In this document: one piece after another, positions 8,095 through 17,203 of the stretch
Layout of the letters: each line of letters begins with the position of its first letter
Position numbering within the stretch: position 1 is the first letter of the stretch
Assembly (NCBI GenBank): GCA_018715885.1
Contig: DVKT01000034.1
Coordinates: 67,564-131,563 of the forward strand
Length of the DNA stretch: 64,000 nt
Direction of reading: 5' to 3'
Origin: Caccoplasma intestinavium
Lineage (GTDB): Bacteria; Bacteroidota; Bacteroidia; Bacteroidales; UBA11471
Notes under the pieces: generated by a model
Database searches by the model: none
What the model was told of the DNA's origin: nothing
Seen by the model: only the letters and a program-made list of their open reading frames with translations
Translations under genes and position numbers: made by a program

Positions 8095-9357
8095 ATGAAA
8101 GCACTCATGTTCGGTTGGGAATTTCCACCGCATATTCTGGGCGGTTTAGGTACGGCGAGCTACGGCCTTACAAAAGGTATGGCCGAATGCGGCGATATGG
8201 ATATAACATTCGTCATACCCAAACCTCACGGAGATGAAGATAAAAGTTTCGCTCATATCGTCGGTGCGGGAAATACACCGGTCGCATGGCGCGATGTCTC
8301 GTGGGACTATGTCGCCGGCCGGTTGGGGTACTGCATGGATCCGCAGGAATATTTCAATTTGAGAGATCACATTTACGCCGATTTCAATTATTTGCATACC
8401 AATGATTTGGGTTGTATCGAATTTTCGGGGCGTTATCCCGACAATTTGCTCGAAGAGATAAATAATTATTCGATTGTGGCCGGTGTGATAGCTCGCACCT
8501 ATCCCTGCGACGTCATACACTCGCACGACTGGCTGACGTATCCAGCCGGGATACACGCCAAGCAGATTACGGGAAAACCTCTGGTGATACATGTCCATGC
8601 AACCGATTTCGACCGCAGCCGGGGCAATGTCAATCCTACGGTTTTTGCTATTGAGAAAGACGGAATGAATTGGGCCGACCATATCATTACAGTAAGTAAC
8701 CTTACCCGGCAGACGGTTATTGAAAAATACGGTATCGATCCGGCCAAAGTTACGACCGTGCACAATGCCGTAGAACCACTCAGTCCCGAAATTATGGCGA
8801 TACAGATGCCTCATAATCCCAAAGAAAAAGTCGTTACTTTTCTGGGCCGTATCACTATGCAGAAAGGACCCGAGTATTTTGTAGAGGCGGCCGTGCAGGT
8901 TTTGCGTAAGACCGATCATGTGCGGTTTGTCATGGCCGGTAGTGGCGATATGATGAATAAGATGATATGTCTGGCTGCACAACGCAATATTTCAGACCAT
9001 TTTCATTTTACGGGATTTCTCCGGGGAAAGCAAGTCTATGAGATGCTCAAAGCAAGCGACGTGTATGTGATGCCTTCGGTTTCGGAACCCTTCGGTATCT
9101 CTCCGCTCGAAGCCATGCAGGTAGGTGTGCCGTCGATTATTTCCAAACAATCGGGTTGCGCCGAGATTCTCAATCATGTCATCAAGATCGACTATTGGGA
9201 CGTGCAAGCGATGGCCGATGCTATATATTCGATCATTACTTATCCAGCGATGTACCGACAACTCAAAGAAGAGGGTAAACGAGAAGTCGATGAGATAAAG
9301 TGGGTATATGCCGGGCAGAAAGTTATCGATATTTATCACAAAGTCATGCAGCGATAA
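8095..9357 (+). CDS. Glycosyltransferase, GT4/glycogen-synthase-like
   Basis: 420 residues with a GT-B fold. The N-terminus 'MFGWEFPPHILGGLGTASYGL' carries the Gly-rich acceptor/donor loop, and 'PSVSEPFGISPLEAMQVG' is the E-x7-E donor-binding motif of retaining GT4/GT5 enzymes. Length and motif fit bacterial glycogen-synthase-like GT4 proteins better than GT5. Position between a debranching enzyme and a GH57 enzyme suggests elongation of an alpha-1,4-glucan from a nucleotide glucose donor. Donor (ADP- or UDP-glucose) cannot be told from the sequence. No glgC is in the window. Confidence 0.9.
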   Translation: MKALMFGWEFPPHILGGLGTASYGLTKGMAECGDMDITFVIPKPHGDEDKSFAHIVGAGNTPVAWRDVSWDYVAGRLGYCMDPQEYFNLRDHIYADFNYLHTNDLGCIEFSGRYPDNLLEEINNYSIVAGVIARTYPCDVIHSHDWLTYPAGIHAKQITGKPLVIHVHATDFDRSRGNVNPTVFAIEKDGMNWADHIITVSNLTRQTVIEKYGIDPAKVTTVHNAVEPLSPEIMAIQMPHNPKEKVVTFLGRITMQKGPEYFVEAAVQVLRKTDHVRFVMAGSGDMMNKMICLAAQRNISDHFHFTGFLRGKQVYEMLKASDVYVMPSVSEPFGISPLEAMQVGVPSIISKQSGCAEILNHVIKIDYWDVQAMADAIYSIITYPAMYRQLKEEGKREVDEIKWVYAGQKVIDIYHKVMQR

Positions 9358-9391
9358 GAATTATTTTACTTGGAAATAAAGATTACTATAT

Positions 9392-10753
9392 ATGAAAACC
9401 ATCTGTTTTTACTTTCAGATTCACCAGCCGTTCAGATTGAAACGTTATCGCTTTTTCGATATCGGCAACGATCATTATTACTATGATGATTATAACAACG
9501 ATGAGATAATAACTCGCATAGCTCATCGTTCGTACTTACCGGCCAATCAGACATTGCTCGAAATGATAAAGAATTCCAACGGGAAATTCAAAGTGGCATT
9601 TTCCATTTCGGGTGTTGCTCTCGAACAACTGGAAATTTATGTCCCCGAATTTATCGATTCGATGAAAGAACTTGCCAAGACCGGTTGTGTGGAATTTCTT
9701 TCTGAGACGTATGCGCACTCTTTGGCTTCCCTGCGTGATCCCGACGAGTTTGTGTTGCAGGTCAAGGAGCACGATGATAAGATCGAGGAATTATTTGGGC
9801 AACGGCCTAAGGTTTTCCGGAATACCGAGTTGATTTATTCCGATGAGATTGCCTGCATGGTTGCCGATATGGGCTTTAAAGGTTGTATTACCGAAGGAGC
9901 CAAGCATATTCTCGGTTGGAAAAGTCCCAATTATCTCTATTGTTCCACCGCCGTACCTAAATTGAAATTGTTGCTCAAAAATTATAAAATGAGCGATGAC
10001 ATAACTTTCCGTTTTTCCAATTACGAATGGAGCGAATACCCCCTTACCGCCGATAAGTATATGGGTTGGATCAATGCGATTCCCGAGACCGAGCAGGTGG
10101 TGAACCTTTTTATGAATTACGAAACGTTGGGCGAGTTGCAACCTCGTGAGAGCGGTATTTTCGAATTTATGAAATCTCTCCCCTATTTTGCCGAGCAGAT
10201 GGGAATTACGTTTTCGACGCCTACCGAGGTCATTTCCAAATTGAAACCTGTCGATTCTTTGTCGGTAAGTTATCCTATTTCGTGGGCCGATGAAGAGCGT
10301 GATACCAGTGCTTGGTTGGGAAATCTTTTGCAAAACGAGGCGTTCGAGAAACTTTATTCCGTCGGAGAACGAGTGCGTTTGTGCGATGACCGTCGTTTGA
10401 AACAAGATTGGCATTACTTGCAGACCAGCGACCATTTTTATTATATGTGTACCAAATTCTTGTCCGATGGCGCCATACATAGTCATTACAGTCCATACGA
10501 CTCAGCCTATGAGGCATTTACCAACTATATGAATGTATTGAGTGATTTCATCGTCAGAGTGAAAGAGCAATATCCCGATACGATAGAGAATGAAGAGCTC
10601 AATTCATTGATTACAACTATTCGTAACCAAGCCTTGGAAATAGATGTGTTGAAAAAAGAGTTGAAGATTGCTAAAGAGGAACGTGCTGCCAAAAAAGTTA
10701 CTGCGCAGCCATCTAAGCCGACTGCTCGCAGAGCAGCTGTGAAAAAAGTTTGA
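9392..10753 (+). CDS. GH57-family glycoside hydrolase (alpha-amylase / glucanotransferase type)
   Basis: 453 residues. GH57 conserved regions are visible: 'FQIHQPFRL' (region 1), 'EFLSETYAHSL' (region 2), 'VFRNTELIYSDEI' with the catalytic nucleophile Glu (region 3), and 'YPISWADEERDTSAW' with the acid/base Asp (region 4). The C-terminus (about residues 405-453) is a coiled coil that ends in a Lys/Ala-rich tail, absent from many GH57 enzymes. Third gene of the glycogen operon and followed by a terminator. GH57 members include amylases, branching enzymes and 4-alpha-glucanotransferases; the exact activity is open. Confidence 0.92.
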   Translation: MKTICFYFQIHQPFRLKRYRFFDIGNDHYYYDDYNNDEIITRIAHRSYLPANQTLLEMIKNSNGKFKVAFSISGVALEQLEIYVPEFIDSMKELAKTGCVEFLSETYAHSLASLRDPDEFVLQVKEHDDKIEELFGQRPKVFRNTELIYSDEIACMVADMGFKGCITEGAKHILGWKSPNYLYCSTAVPKLKLLLKNYKMSDDITFRFSNYEWSEYPLTADKYMGWINAIPETEQVVNLFMNYETLGELQPRESGIFEFMKSLPYFAEQMGITFSTPTEVISKLKPVDSLSVSYPISWADEERDTSAWLGNLLQNEAFEKLYSVGERVRLCDDRRLKQDWHYLQTSDHFYYMCTKFLSDGAIHSHYSPYDSAYEAFTNYMNVLSDFIVRVKEQYPDTIENEELNSLITTIRNQALEIDVLKKELKIAKEERAAKKVTAQPSKPTARRAAVKKV

Positions 10754-10792
10754 CCATTACTCAATCTTATCCTCCTAATTGATTTTTTGTGA

Positions 10793-10830
10793 GAAAGGCC
10801 GTCATTCGACGGCCTTTCGTTTTTTCTTTT
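10793..10830 (+). terminator. Rho-independent terminator of the glycogen operon
   Basis: 11-bp stem (GAAAGGCCGTC / GACGGCCTTTC) with an ATTC loop, followed by a T-rich tract. Confidence 0.88.
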
Positions 10831-10851
10831 TAGTAAGGGAAAGAATACTTT

Positions 10852-11958
10852 CTATGCAACCGGTTCCCAGTCGAGGTAAAGATAGTCGTAATGTATAAAC
10901 GGTTTGGCCCCTTGTTTACCGATGAGCGTGCGAGCCTTTTCGCTGTCGCAACTGATGCGCCCAACACCGATAGCCCGACCGTCGGGTGCGCAGATGCGTA
11001 CGATGTCGTCTTTCTCGAAATCGCCTTTGACATTGGTTACACCTATGGGCAACAGGCTCACGGCGTGATGCGAACATAACTTTTCGGCGGCTCCGGCATT
11101 GATGCGTAATTCGCCTTTGGCAAAGCCTTCGGAATGTGCAATCCATTTCTTGATACTCGATGTCGTCTTTTTTGCCGGAAGAAAACGGGTGCAACATACG
11201 TTCCTTTCGTTGCATAGCAGGTCGGTGAGTATGCTGTCTCGTTTACCGTTGGCAATGATTACTTCGATACCCTCTTGTGCGACTTTGCGGGCGATGTTGC
11301 ATTTGGTGAGCATACCTCCGCGTCCGAACGACGATTTCCCCGATTGTATGTATTTCGAGAGTTCGGTACGGGTTTCGGCCGATATTTCGGGAATGATACG
11401 ACTGCCGGGATCGTTGGGATTTCCGTCATATATCCCGTCGATGTTGCTGAGGATTATCAAGGCTTCGGCTCCCATCATGGTAGCGATCATGCCCGAGAGT
11501 TCATCGTTGTCGGTGAACATCAATTCCGTTACCGATACAGTGTCGTTCTCGTTGACGATGGGTATGACGCCGTTTTCGAGCATGACTTCCATGCAATGCT
11601 TTTGGTTGAGATAGTGGCGGCGGGTGGCGAAATTTTCTTTCATCGTGAGGACTTGTCCGCAGGCGATACCGTGTTCCCTGAACAGTTCGTAGTATCGGTT
11701 GATCAGTTTGGCTTGCCCCACGGCCGAAAAAAGCTGACGTGCCGACACAGCATCGAGCCGCCTGTTGTGCTCGATGCCCAGCTCGCTGCGTCCCGATGCC
11801 ACCGCGCCCGAAGAAACCAAAATGACTTCGATATTTCGACGGCGCAAGTCTGCAATTTGGTCGACTAGTGCTGAGATGCGGGTTACATCGAGTGTCCCGT
11901 CGGGGCGGGTGAGGACGTTGCTGCCTATTTTTACGGTGATGCGCTTATAACAGGGCAT
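10852..11958 (-). CDS. proB: Glutamate 5-kinase
   Basis: 368 residues, the length of the long bacterial form. An amino-acid-kinase domain ('ITVKIGSNVLTRPDG', 'LVSSGAVASGRSEL', 'GIIPIVNENDTVS'-type motif 'GVIPIVNENDTV', 'FGRGGMLTKCNIA') is followed by a C-terminal PUA domain (residues about 275-365, 'RINAGAAEKL...KDDIVRICAPDGRAIGVGR'). It catalyses the first step of proline synthesis, phosphorylation of glutamate. proA is not adjacent, which is unusual; instead proB is last in an apparent operon after the XRE-cupin and acyl-CoA synthetase genes (14-nt gap). A functional link to these is not evident. Confidence 0.95.
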   Translation of the reverse strand: MPCYKRITVKIGSNVLTRPDGTLDVTRISALVDQIADLRRRNIEVILVSSGAVASGRSELGIEHNRRLDAVSARQLFSAVGQAKLINRYYELFREHGIACGQVLTMKENFATRRHYLNQKHCMEVMLENGVIPIVNENDTVSVTELMFTDNDELSGMIATMMGAEALIILSNIDGIYDGNPNDPGSRIIPEISAETRTELSKYIQSGKSSFGRGGMLTKCNIARKVAQEGIEVIIANGKRDSILTDLLCNERNVCCTRFLPAKKTTSSIKKWIAHSEGFAKGELRINAGAAEKLCSHHAVSLLPIGVTNVKGDFEKDDIVRICAPDGRAIGVGRISCDSEKARTLIGKQGAKPFIHYDYLYLDWEPVA

Positions 11959-11972
11959 GGGAATGAAAAAAA

Positions 11973-13628
11973 TTATTGGTTCGATTTTTCACGTATTTCG
12001 ACCCGTCGTATTTTCCCGCTGATGGTTTTGGGCAATTCGTCTACAAATTCTACGATGCGCGGGTACTTATAGGGTGCGGTTACATGCTTTACATGATCTT
12101 GTATCTCTTTGGCAAGTTCTTCTCCTGCGCGATCTTTATACTCTTTCGATAGCACGATCGTTGCTTTCACCACCTGCCCGCGAATTTCATCGGGAACGCC
12201 GGTAATGGCACATTCCACTACGGCGGGGTGGGTCATCAGGGCGCTCTCTACTTCGAACGGACCGATACGGTAACCCGACGATTTGATGACGTCGTCGGCA
12301 CGGCCGACAAACCAGTAGTAACCGTCTTCATCGCGCCAAGCAACATCGCCCGTATAGTAGATATTGTCGTGATAGGCTTCGCGAGTTTTTGCTTCATCGC
12401 GATAATATTCTTTGAAAAGACCTGTCGGTTTTCCCTTGTCGGTACGGATAACGATTTGTCCCTGTTCACCGTCTTCGGCCGATCGGCCGTCGGGAGTAAG
12501 CAGATCGACGTCGTATTGCGGGTTGGGTATGCCCATCGATCCCGGTTTGGGCTCTATCCATGGATAAGTGGCTATGGTGAGGGTGGTTTCGGTTTGTCCG
12601 AATCCTTCCATCAGTTTGATTCCCGTGATGCGGTAGAACTCTTCGAATACTTTCGGGTTAAGGGCTTCTCCGGCTATCGTACAATAACGCAACGACGAGA
12701 TGTCGTATTTCGATATATCTTCGCGTATCAGGAACCGGAATACCGTAGGGGGCGCACAGAACGATGTGATATGGTATTTCTCGATCATGTCGAGAACGTG
12801 GGCCGGAACGAATTTGTCGAAGTCGTAGACAAAGACATTGGCGCCGGCGATCCACTGGCCGTAAAGTTTTCCCCATACGGCTTTTCCCCAGCCGGTATCG
12901 GCGAGGGTGAGGTGTAGACTTTCCTCATTGAGGTTGTGCCAGTACGAGCCGGTAACGATGTGCCCCAGCGGGTAAGTGAAGTCATGAGCGACCATTTTGG
13001 GATTGCCTGTCGTGCCGGAGGTGAAATAGAGCAGCGAGGTATCGTCGTTGGTATTGGCCAGTGCCGGACGCTCGAATGGCGCAGCGGCTTCGATACCTGC
13101 GTGGAAATCGAGCCAGCCTTCGGGAACTTCGGGACCGACCGATACGCGGTATTTCAGTGTGGGAGAATCGGCTATCGAACGATCGATATGACCGATGACG
13201 GGTTCTTCGCCGACTGCAACGATCATCTTTATATCGGCGGCATTGCAACGGTATATGATGTCTTTCTCGGTAAGCAGATGGGTTGCCGGGATACATACTG
13301 CGCCGATTTTATGCAGGGCGATGATCGAGAACCAGAATTCGTAACGGCGTTTGAGTATAAGCATGACCATGTCGCCCCTTTTTATTCCCAATGAGAGGAA
13401 AAAAGCGGCGGTTTTGTCGCTCTCGCGTTTGATGTCGGCAAATGTGAAATCGATGTGGTGGTCTTGTTCATTGGTCCAGCAAAGCGCTTTTTTCTCCGGG
13501 GCGATGCGGGCCCATTCGTCTACGACATCGTATCCGAAGTTGAAATTCTCGGGTACATTTATACGGAAGTTTTTAATGAAATCTTCTTGGGAGGAGAATT
13601 TCGTCTGTTTTAGAAATTTCTCTAACAT
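11973..13628 (-). CDS. AMP-forming acyl-CoA synthetase
   Basis: 551 residues of the ANL adenylating superfamily. Seen are the P-loop-like 'YFTSGTTGNPKMVAHD', 'GFGQTETT' adenine motif, 'YTGDVAWRDEDGYYWFVGRADDVIKSSGYRIGP' hinge, and the catalytic Lys in 'KTISGKIRR'. The overall pattern resembles medium-chain or acetyl/propionyl-type synthetases; acyl preference is not decidable here. It lies 17 nt downstream of a cupin-containing XRE regulator, an arrangement common in Bacteroidales and suggesting that the regulator senses its product or substrate. Confidence 0.92.
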   Translation of the reverse strand: MLEKFLKQTKFSSQEDFIKNFRINVPENFNFGYDVVDEWARIAPEKKALCWTNEQDHHIDFTFADIKRESDKTAAFFLSLGIKRGDMVMLILKRRYEFWFSIIALHKIGAVCIPATHLLTEKDIIYRCNAADIKMIVAVGEEPVIGHIDRSIADSPTLKYRVSVGPEVPEGWLDFHAGIEAAAPFERPALANTNDDTSLLYFTSGTTGNPKMVAHDFTYPLGHIVTGSYWHNLNEESLHLTLADTGWGKAVWGKLYGQWIAGANVFVYDFDKFVPAHVLDMIEKYHITSFCAPPTVFRFLIREDISKYDISSLRYCTIAGEALNPKVFEEFYRITGIKLMEGFGQTETTLTIATYPWIEPKPGSMGIPNPQYDVDLLTPDGRSAEDGEQGQIVIRTDKGKPTGLFKEYYRDEAKTREAYHDNIYYTGDVAWRDEDGYYWFVGRADDVIKSSGYRIGPFEVESALMTHPAVVECAITGVPDEIRGQVVKATIVLSKEYKDRAGEELAKEIQDHVKHVTAPYKYPRIVEFVDELPKTISGKIRRVEIREKSNQ

Positions 13629-13645
13629 AGGTTCGGAGCTGATAT

Positions 13646-14200
13646 TTAAAATATGATAGCGAGGAATTGCACTCGTTTCCCGTCGAGGGCTTTCATGCCG
13701 TGCGGACGGTTGGCATCGAAATAAAGGCTGTCTCCTTCATTCAGGGTCAGTTGTTTATCCCCGATTTGCAAGGTCATACGTCCTTCGAGTATGTAGTTGA
13801 ACTCTTGCCCGGGATGGGTATTGAGATAGATGGGGGTTTCTTCGTCTTTGGGTTCGACGGTAACGATGAAAGGGTCGGCTTTACGGTTCATGAAACCGGC
13901 AGCGAGCGATTGATATTTGTATGCTTGGGTTCTCTGTACGCTGGCTCCTTTCCCTTTGCGGGTGAGGAAATAACTGTTCATGCGGGGTTCCTCGCCAAAC
14001 ATCAGAGCCGTAAGATCTATTTCGTAGTGGGCTCCGATTTGGTGCAAGATACTTACGGGAATATCTATATTGCCCGATTCCAGGAGTTCATACTCCCGAG
14101 GTTCGATTCCGCATACGGCGGCGACATCGGCGGTCGTCAGGTCAAGGACTTCTCTCAACCCTTTCAACCGGGTGGCGATTTGTTTGATTTGTTCGTTCAT
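13646..14200 (-). CDS. XRE-family regulator with C-terminal cupin domain
   Basis: 184 residues. Residues about 8-65 form a lambda-type HTH ('LREVLDLTTADVAAVCGIEPREYELLESGNIDI'). Residues about 110-180 form a cupin_2 barrel ('HPGQEFNYILEGRMTLQIGDKQLTLNEGDSLYFDANRPHGMKAL'), keeping the conserved Gly-Asp-Ser turn and two His. This architecture usually binds a small metabolite or metal and regulates the adjacent operon. First gene of the operon with acyl-CoA synthetase and proB. Confidence 0.92.
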   Translation of the reverse strand: MNEQIKQIATRLKGLREVLDLTTADVAAVCGIEPREYELLESGNIDIPVSILHQIGAHYEIDLTALMFGEEPRMNSYFLTRKGKGASVQRTQAYKYQSLAAGFMNRKADPFIVTVEPKDEETPIYLNTHPGQEFNYILEGRMTLQIGDKQLTLNEGDSLYFDANRPHGMKALDGKRVQFLAIIF

Positions 14201-14270
14201 AGACAGTATTTTTGTCGCATATCGTCGGGAGGAGGTTATCTGTTGCCCGATTGTAGATGTTTATTAATTG

Positions 14271-14278
14271 CAAAGATA
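14271..14278 (-). promoter_or_regulatory. -7 element for the XRE-cupin/acyl-CoA synthetase/proB operon
   Basis: Minus strand TATCTTTG (14278 to 14271), 71 nt from the start codon at 14200. Confidence 0.6.
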
Positions 14279-14489
14279 AAAAATAAAAGTGAGAAGTGAA
14301 TAAAGTAAGCAGGTTGTAATGGCTTTCGATAAAGTGGAAATAAAAGTAATAATGCAGGTAAGTACGGTGGTAAAATCGAAAATGCCGGTTGCATGGGGTT
14401 GGTTGTCAGCATATTTCTCTGTTAGGGTATATACGTGTACTTTTGATTCTTTTTTATTTCTTTTGGCTATGATTCGCTATGTTTTTGGC
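14279..14489. other. Intergenic region between divergent regulator and acetyltransferase
   Basis: No ORF. A forward TACTTTTG at 14440-14447 is a second possible promoter for the acetyltransferase. Nothing else is recognised. Confidence 0.4.
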
Positions 14490-14497
14490 TAAATTTG
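14490..14497 (+). promoter_or_regulatory. Possible -7 element for the hexapeptide acetyltransferase
   Basis: TAAATTTG fits TAnnTTTG and lies 23 nt before the preferred ATG at 14521. It makes the upstream in-frame ATG at 14479 an unlikely start. Confidence 0.45.
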
Positions 14498-14520
14498 TGT
14501 GTGTTAATAATCAAAATTTT

Positions 14521-15093
14521 ATGACAGTAGATTTGTTTCAGGAAAAAATAGCTCGTGGTGAGCCGTTGGTTGGAGAGGAGATGATTGAGTTTATGCGCGA
14601 ACAAAGCGATCTTTCCCGTCGTATATTGTTCGAACTTAATGGACGTTATCATACACCCGAAGAAATTTGTGAATTATTCTCGCAAATTATCGGACGGCCG
14701 GTCGATAAGAGCTTCCGATTGTTTCCTCCGTTTTATACTGATTTCGGTAAAAATATACATATCGGTAAAAATGTTTTTATCAATGCCGCTTGTTTGTTTC
14801 AAGACCAAGGTGGAATCTACATAGAAGATGATTGTCTGATAGGTCATAATGTTGTACTGGCGACTTTGAATCATGGTTTTGAACCTTCCGATCGTCAGAA
14901 TTTATATCATGCTCCTATACGGATTGAAAAGGGAGTATGGATCGGTGCACATGTTACAGTATTGGCAGGGGTAACAATCGGACGGAACGCTGTTGTTGCG
15001 GCAGGAGCCGTTGTTACAAAAGATGTCCCCGAAAATATGATAGTAGGTGGTGTTCCGGCAAAAGTTATCAGAAGTATCTATCCCAATAAATAG
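14521..15093 (+). CDS. Hexapeptide-repeat acetyltransferase (maltose/galactoside O-acetyltransferase type)
   Basis: 190 residues. An N-terminal Maa-like helical segment is followed by a left-handed beta helix of hexapeptide repeats ('IGKNVFINAACLFQDQGGIYIEDDCLIGHNVVLATLNHG'), the catalytic-His region 'NHGF' and the closing 'IGRNAVVAAGAVVTKDVPENMIVGGVPAKVI' typical of LacA/Maa/NodL acetyltransferases. It would transfer acetyl from acetyl-CoA to a sugar hydroxyl. Isolated gene without sugar-pathway neighbours, so the acceptor is unknown. Confidence 0.9.
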   Translation: MTVDLFQEKIARGEPLVGEEMIEFMREQSDLSRRILFELNGRYHTPEEICELFSQIIGRPVDKSFRLFPPFYTDFGKNIHIGKNVFINAACLFQDQGGIYIEDDCLIGHNVVLATLNHGFEPSDRQNLYHAPIRIEKGVWIGAHVTVLAGVTIGRNAVVAAGAVVTKDVPENMIVGGVPAKVIRSIYPNK

Positions 15094-15384
15094 AGAAAGT
15101 ATGGAATATACAGCGTGGTGTGATTGTGATTCCTAAGATGCTTCATAGAGGGTGAAGGGAAGAGGGTTGTGATATTGGGAACTTTTATTTTGACTCTGAG
15201 AAATGGCACAGATTGTAATACTTGGTAAGGACTAACTTTCGATACTTGATGTAAATAAACTCAGAGAATGAAATGCATGTATGTGTATTTGTACAATCTG
15301 GTGTTAACCGCTTTGAAGTAGTGATCGGTATTTTATTCGCTGACGGTTGGCCATTGTGAATTTGTATCTCTGCCGAATATCTTC
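15094..15384. other. Intergenic region with interleaved inverted repeats
   Basis: No credible ORF. CTCTGAG (15194-15200) pairs with CTCAGAG (15260-15266), and CAGATTGTA (15209-15217) pairs with TACAATCTG (15292-15300). The interleaved order would allow a pseudoknot in RNA, but lengths are near chance expectation. Confidence 0.3.
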
Positions 15385-15392
15385 TACCTTTG
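15361..15392 (+). promoter_or_regulatory. Promoter for the FHA/GlmU-like gene pair
   Basis: TTTG at 15361-15364 and TACCTTTG at 15385-15392, spaced 20 nt, match the -33/-7 consensus well. Confidence 0.7.
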
Positions 15393-15410
15393 TAAAAAAG
15401 TTTGCACGAT

Positions 15411-15911
15411 ATGAAAAGAGTCCTTTGTCCCCGTTGCGACGGATATGTGGCTTTCGATGAGCGGCGTTGCTGTGCCGGGGAATCGCTTTTTCTGGTATGT
15501 TCGCATTGCGGGAAAAGTTTTTCGCTTTCTTATGAAGAAATTATTCGTCAGCCCGATACGACCGATTGCGGTACGCTTGTCGTGTTGGAGAATAATTGTT
15601 GTGAGCGACAGGAGTTCCCGTTTGTGCTTGGCGATAATGTGATAGGTCGTCGTAACAAGGGTACCGATGTGGATATTGCTATCGAGAGCAGCGATGCCGA
15701 TCTCGAACGCCGGCACTGTATCATCCATGTCCGCCGGAATAAAAGCGGAGAATTGGTATATACCCTTCGGGACTGTTCGGCCCGTTCGGGGACTTATCTG
15801 CGACAAGAACGTCTTGGAAAAAGGGATCAGGTGCGACTGGAAAATGCCGATGTCGTTTCGATAGGAGGGACGACTTTTATCGTCCGTTTTCCCGGTTGCG
15901 AAGAAGAATAA
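15411..15911 (+). CDS. Zinc-ribbon plus FHA-domain protein
   Basis: 166 residues from the ATG at 15411. Two CxxC knuckles at the N-terminus ('CPRC' and 'CSHC', residues about 4-36) form a small zinc ribbon. Residues about 60-165 are an FHA fold ('NVIGRRNKGTDVDIAI', 'ERRHCIIHV', 'LRDCSARSGTYL'). FHA domains bind phosphothreonine peptides; the Gly-Arg, Arg-His and Gly of the binding loops are present, but the usual Asn of the 'N-G' motif is replaced ('SARSG'), so binding may be weak or altered. No Ser/Thr kinase is nearby. Likely cotranscribed with the GlmU-like gene 70 nt downstream. Confidence 0.85.
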   Translation: MKRVLCPRCDGYVAFDERRCCAGESLFLVCSHCGKSFSLSYEEIIRQPDTTDCGTLVVLENNCCERQEFPFVLGDNVIGRRNKGTDVDIAIESSDADLERRHCIIHVRRNKSGELVYTLRDCSARSGTYLRQERLGKRDQVRLENADVVSIGGTTFIVRFPGCEEE

Positions 15912-15981
15912 GCTGTTCCGATAACAGTGGATTTCCCGGAAATATGTCCCGAAGAAATTCGTATCTAATAAAAGAAAAAAT

Positions 15982-17184
15982 ATGAGAAACATCGTTCTTT
16001 TCGATTTACCCGAGGTACATTGTGCCTGTCTGCCCATCACGTTTACCCGTGCGGTGAGCGATGTGAGGGTGGGTATTCTTACCATAAAAGAAAAATGGCA
16101 ACATTATGTGCCGGGCGACTATACGGCCCTTACTGCCGGTTATTTGGCGGTGATGTATCCCGCCGTTCCCGATGAGGCTCTTTTCATAGCGGGCAATGTG
16201 TGTCCCGACAGCGGCTTGGCTGCTGCTATCGGTTCTCTTGTCTCCGGAGAAGCGCTGGTCGGTGCCGACGGTGGGGTATTGGCTTTTTTAGGAACTCGTT
16301 CCGATTTCGAAGCCCGACATTTTTTGAAATCGACGCTTTATCGGGAAGAGTATGTTCGGATAAATGCTTCGTATGACATTTTTCGGGAGAACGGCCGTGA
16401 AATGGAAAAGGATTTCCGGGTTCTTACAGTCGGTCGTGTTTCCTGTCCTCTGCCCGATTCCTGCCGTCTTGTCGGCGATGCGACTTTTCCCGACGGCACG
16501 CCGAAACTGTTTATAGAGGAGGGGGCCAAACTCGAATGTGTGATTCTCAATGTCAATAATGGCCCGGTATATATAGGGCATGATGCCGAAATCATGGAAG
16601 GTGTGTGCATACGTGCGCCGTTTGCCGCCTGTACCCATGCCACGGTGAATATGAACGCCAAAATCTACGGTGCGACGACACTCGGCCCCTATTGTAAGGT
16701 GGGTGGCGAGTTGAGCAATGTGGTGATGCTTGCCTATTCGAATAAAGGCCATGACGGGTATTTGGGAAATGCCGTCATCGGAGAATGGTGCAATCTGGGG
16801 GCTGATACCAACTGTTCGAATCTTAAAAACAATTATGCCGAGATTAAGTTGTGGGATTATGCCTCTCATCGGTTCAAGGCTACCGGTATGCAATTTTGCG
16901 GTTTGATTATGGGCGATCATTCCCGTTCGGGTATCAATACGATGTTCAATACGGCTACGGTTGTGGGAGTGGGAGCCAATATCTACGGGCCGGGCTTTCC
17001 CCGTACGGTTATCGATTCATTTGTGCAAGGCGGGGCAGAAGGGTTTAAGGAAGTGCCTGTGTCGCGCGTGATAGAGATGGCCGAGCGTATGATGGCTCGT
17101 CGTGGAAAGAGACTTTCCGATGCCGAACGGCAAATCCTGCAATCGCTTTTCGACAATCCCTATCCTCATCAAGTGTGGATATAG
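15982..17184 (+). CDS. GlmU-like putative sugar nucleotidyltransferase/acetyltransferase of Bacteroidota
   Basis: 400 residues. The N-terminus 'IVLFDLPEVHCACLPITFTRAVSDVRVGILTIKEKW' matches the NTP_transf_4 type half-nucleotidyltransferase domain, shorter than in true GlmU and without its Gly-rich 'LAAGKGTRM' loop. Residues about 170-340 form a left-handed beta helix ('LFIEEGAKLECVILNVNNGPVYIGHDAEIMEGVCIRAP', 'NAVIGEWCNLGADTNCSNLKNNYAEIKLWDY'). This GlmU-family protein is widespread in Bacteroidota; its reaction is not established. The missing loop argues against ordinary UDP-GlcNAc pyrophosphorylase activity. Confidence 0.88.
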   Translation: MRNIVLFDLPEVHCACLPITFTRAVSDVRVGILTIKEKWQHYVPGDYTALTAGYLAVMYPAVPDEALFIAGNVCPDSGLAAAIGSLVSGEALVGADGGVLAFLGTRSDFEARHFLKSTLYREEYVRINASYDIFRENGREMEKDFRVLTVGRVSCPLPDSCRLVGDATFPDGTPKLFIEEGAKLECVILNVNNGPVYIGHDAEIMEGVCIRAPFAACTHATVNMNAKIYGATTLGPYCKVGGELSNVVMLAYSNKGHDGYLGNAVIGEWCNLGADTNCSNLKNNYAEIKLWDYASHRFKATGMQFCGLIMGDHSRSGINTMFNTATVVGVGANIYGPGFPRTVIDSFVQGGAEGFKEVPVSRVIEMAERMMARRGKRLSDAERQILQSLFDNPYPHQVWI

Positions 17185-17203
17185 GAGACAAGGTATAGAG
17201 ATA

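Noticed and set aside
15194..15300. Interleaved inverted repeats that could form a pseudoknot RNA
   Set aside because: 7- and 9-bp arms in about 300 bp are close to chance expectation and no flanking promoter-terminator pair marks a small RNA; kept only as a note.
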